Source: Chloroflexota bacterium
GTDB lineage: Bacteria; Chloroflexota; Anaerolineae; B4-G1
DNA length: 6,399 nucleotides
Direction of reading: 5' to 3'
Assembly (NCBI GenBank): GCA_003648125.1
Contig: QMOE01000151.1
Coordinates: 1-6,399 of the forward strand
Both the position numbers and the translations under genes were made by a program. Numbering within the stretch: position 1 is the first letter of the stretch; every line of letters starts with the position of its first letter. The notes under the pieces were generated by a model, which worked only from the letters and a program-made list of their open reading frames with translations, was not told the origin of the DNA and searched no databases. This document shows, piece by piece, positions 5,462 through 6,399 of the stretch.

Positions 5462-6187
5462 ATGCCCGCAGACCGCGCACTGATTCTCGTCGTAGATGAT
5501 GAACCCCGGATGACACGGTTCATCCGTATGAACTTGGAACTCGACGGATACCGGGTCATAGAAGCCCACGATGGGCTGGAGGCACTCGACAAAGTGCGCA
5601 CAGACCTCCCTGATTTGGTCATCCTCGACGTGATGATGCCCAAATTGGATGGCTTTGAGACTTTGAAGATGCTGCGCCAGGTCTCTAATGTCCCGGTGAT
5701 CATGCTCACGGTCCGCTCTGATGAGGAGGATAGAGTGCGCGGGCTGGAACTGGGGGCCGACGATTACGTGACCAAGCCCTTTGGCGCCCGCGAACTCGCC
5801 AGCCGCGTCAAGGCGGTATTGCGCCGCACTCGTGGCCTGGCTGAGCCGGGACAGACCATTCTCAAAATTGATGATCGCTTGAGCGTGGATTTTAACATTC
5901 AGGAGATCATTGTCGAGGGACGGCACGTCAAGTTGCGTCCTACTGAATTTCGCCTGCTTTATCACCTGATCGAGAACGCGGGCTGGGTGGTGCCCCGCGA
6001 GACGCTGCTGGCCAAGGTCTGGGGCTACGAGTACCGCGACGAAATCCAATACCTGCGTCTATACATTACCTATTTGCGGCAAAAGATTGAGCCTGATTCC
6101 TCCAATCCGCGCTACATCTTTACCGAGCGTGGGGTGGGGTATCGTTTCGTGGATTTTCGACGAGAACAGTCCGCTGAGAAAGTCTAG
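5462..6187 (+). CDS. OmpR/PhoB-family response regulator
   Basis: 241 residues from ATG 5462. Residues 6-121 are a receiver domain with all key positions: acidic pair Asp12-Asp13, phospho-acceptor Asp56 in LDVMMP, Thr83, and Lys105-Pro106 in TKPFGAR. Residues 133-231 are a winged-helix DNA-binding domain of the Trans_reg_C type: the [10 protein letters not shown] segment, the recognition region around [17 protein letters not shown] and the closing RGVGYRF. It should act as a transcription factor that dimerises when Asp56 is phosphorylated. No histidine kinase is encoded in the window; the cognate kinase could be the gene starting at 6370, lie elsewhere, or be replaced by cross-talk with the Ser/Thr kinase of this cluster (inference). 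It is the last of five closely spaced genes. Its stop codon TAG lies within the 9-base duplication flanking the mobile element downstream. Confidence 0.95.
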   Translation: MPADRALILVVDDEPRMTRFIRMNLELDGYRVIEAHDGLEALDKVRTDLPDLVILDVMMPKLDGFETLKMLRQVSNVPVIMLTVRSDEEDRVRGLELGADDYVTKPFGARELASRVKAVLRRTRGLAEPGQTILKIDDRLSVDFNIQEIIVEGRHVKLRPTEFRLLYHLIENAGWVVPRETLLAKVWGYEYRDEIQYLRLYITYLRQKIEPDSSNPRYIFTERGVGYRFVDFRREQSAEKV

Positions 6188-6190
6188 CGG
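6182..6190 (+). repeat. Target-site duplication, left copy (GTCTAGCGG)
   Basis: Nine bases identical to 6342-6350, immediately abutting the left terminal inverted repeat. It includes the TAG stop codon of the response regulator, so insertion left the regulator's coding sequence intact. Confidence 0.8.
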
Positions 6191-6341
6191 CTGGTTGACT
6201 GACAAATTTAACACTTGACTCCGGATACAGAAAATAGGACGCAGATGAACGCAGAAAACGCAGATTTTGTTAATTCCCAGGGCAGATCAGCGTGAATCTG
6301 CGTCAATCTGCGTCCGAATGTTAAATTTGTCGGCCAATCAG
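6191..6341. mobile_element. MITE-like non-autonomous insertion element, 151 bp
   Basis: The ends, 6191-6213 and 6319-6341, are inverted repeats matching at 20 of 23 positions. The inner 13 bases, GACAAATTTAACA against TGTTAAATTTGTC, match perfectly, and the outermost bases are CTG and CAG. A perfect 9-base direct repeat, GTCTAGCGG, abuts both ends, the signature of a transposition event. There is no transposase frame, so it would depend on an enzyme supplied in trans. CTG termini with a 9-base duplication recall IS4-family elements such as IS10 and IS50, but that assignment is inference. The interior carries three direct copies of ACGCAGA and two inverse copies, so the transcript could fold into a long hairpin. 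It lies between the response regulator and the next gene. Confidence 0.82.
6237..6315. repeat. ACGCAGA direct and inverted repeat array inside the MITE
   Basis: ACGCAGA occurs at 6239-6245, 6249-6255 and 6258-6264 (spacing 10 and 9 bases), and its inverse TCTGCGT at 6297-6303 and 6307-6313. GGACGCAGAT (6237-6246) pairs exactly with ATCTGCGTCC (6306-6315), forming an inner stem nested within the terminal repeats. Confidence 0.7.
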
Positions 6342-6350
6342 GTCTAGCGG
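6342..6350 (+). repeat. Target-site duplication, right copy (GTCTAGCGG)
   Basis: Exact copy of 6182-6190 directly after the right terminal repeat. From here the sequence runs straight into the ribosome site of the next gene. Confidence 0.8.
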
Positions 6351-6352
6351 TC

Positions 6353-6358
6353 AGGAGG
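6353..6358 (+). promoter_or_regulatory. Strong ribosome binding site for the gene at 6370
   Basis: AGGAGG, a full Shine-Dalgarno core, lies 11 bases before the ATG at 6370. The GTG at 6363 is followed at once by TAA and cannot be the start. Confidence 0.6.
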
Positions 6359-6369
6359 AAACGTGTAAT

Positions 6370-6399
6370 ATGGGAAAAGTTATCAAGGTTCTAGTCACA
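6370..6399 (+). CDS. Start of an unidentified gene (3' partial)
   Basis: Only ten codons are visible, MGKVIKVLVT, cut by the window edge. The AGGAGG upstream supports a real start. A Lys-rich beginning followed by VIKVLVT could be the first strand of a Rossmann or receiver-like fold, but ten residues do not permit assignment. Without the mobile element and one duplicate it would start 22 bases after the response regulator stop, so it was probably once in the same operon. Confidence 0.5.
   Translation, partial: MGKVIKVLVT

Noticed and set aside
5336..6049. Long minus-strand open frame (237 codons) opposite the response regulator
   Set aside because: It lies antisense to a gene with unmistakable receiver and winged-helix motifs, and its product shows no recognisable domain.
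6195..6240. Outward promoter in the MITE from the TTGACT copies at 6195 and 6215
   Set aside because: No acceptable -10 box occurs 16-18 bases after either copy.

Overview
The window reads as a chromosomal segment from a free-living bacterium rich in eukaryote-like signalling proteins, most plausibly a member of the Chloroflexota (Anaerolineae or relatives). That guess rests on the domain mixture (a soluble Ser/Thr kinase with an FRDLKPSN catalytic loop joined to a PQQ-like propeller, VWA and FHA partners, moderate GC, REP-like palindromes between genes). No rRNA or marker gene is present to confirm it.

Layout, all genes on the + strand. Positions 1-667 hold the C-terminal part of a serine hydrolase of the class A beta-lactamase fold, cut by the window edge. 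Positions 668-1119 are a 452-base gap packed with inverted repeats. It carries a good sigma-70 promoter (918-946), an operator-like palindrome over the expected transcription start, and an 82-base imperfect palindrome whose borders are a perfect 13-base direct repeat. Then come five closely packed genes: a Ser/Thr kinase with an eight-bladed propeller (about 1129-3111), a J-domain plus VWA protein (3166-4650), a zinc-ribbon plus FHA protein (4643-5194, overlapping the previous gene by 8 bases), an 80-residue unknown protein (5198-5440) and an OmpR/PhoB-type response regulator (5462-6187). Gaps of 54, -8, 3 and 21 bases point to one operon.

From 6191 to 6341 lies a non-coding mobile element of 151 bases. 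It has 23-base terminal inverted repeats matching at 20 positions and is flanked by a perfect 9-base duplication (GTCTAGCGG) that contains the response regulator's stop codon. Removing the element and one duplicate copy leaves a 22-base gap before a new start codon at 6370 with an AGGAGG ribosome site, so the insertion probably split an operon that once continued.

Working model (inference): the kinase senses or scaffolds something through its cytoplasmic propeller and phosphorylates partners. The FHA protein reads phosphothreonine. The J-VWA protein supplies a metal-dependent adhesion surface and may recruit DnaK. This recalls the published TerY-P type vWA/kinase/phosphatase cassettes, but there is no PP2C phosphatase here and a J domain is fused to the VWA. 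The response regulator may be the transcriptional output. The J-VWA fusion, the small unknown protein and the recent-looking insertion are the most noteworthy items.
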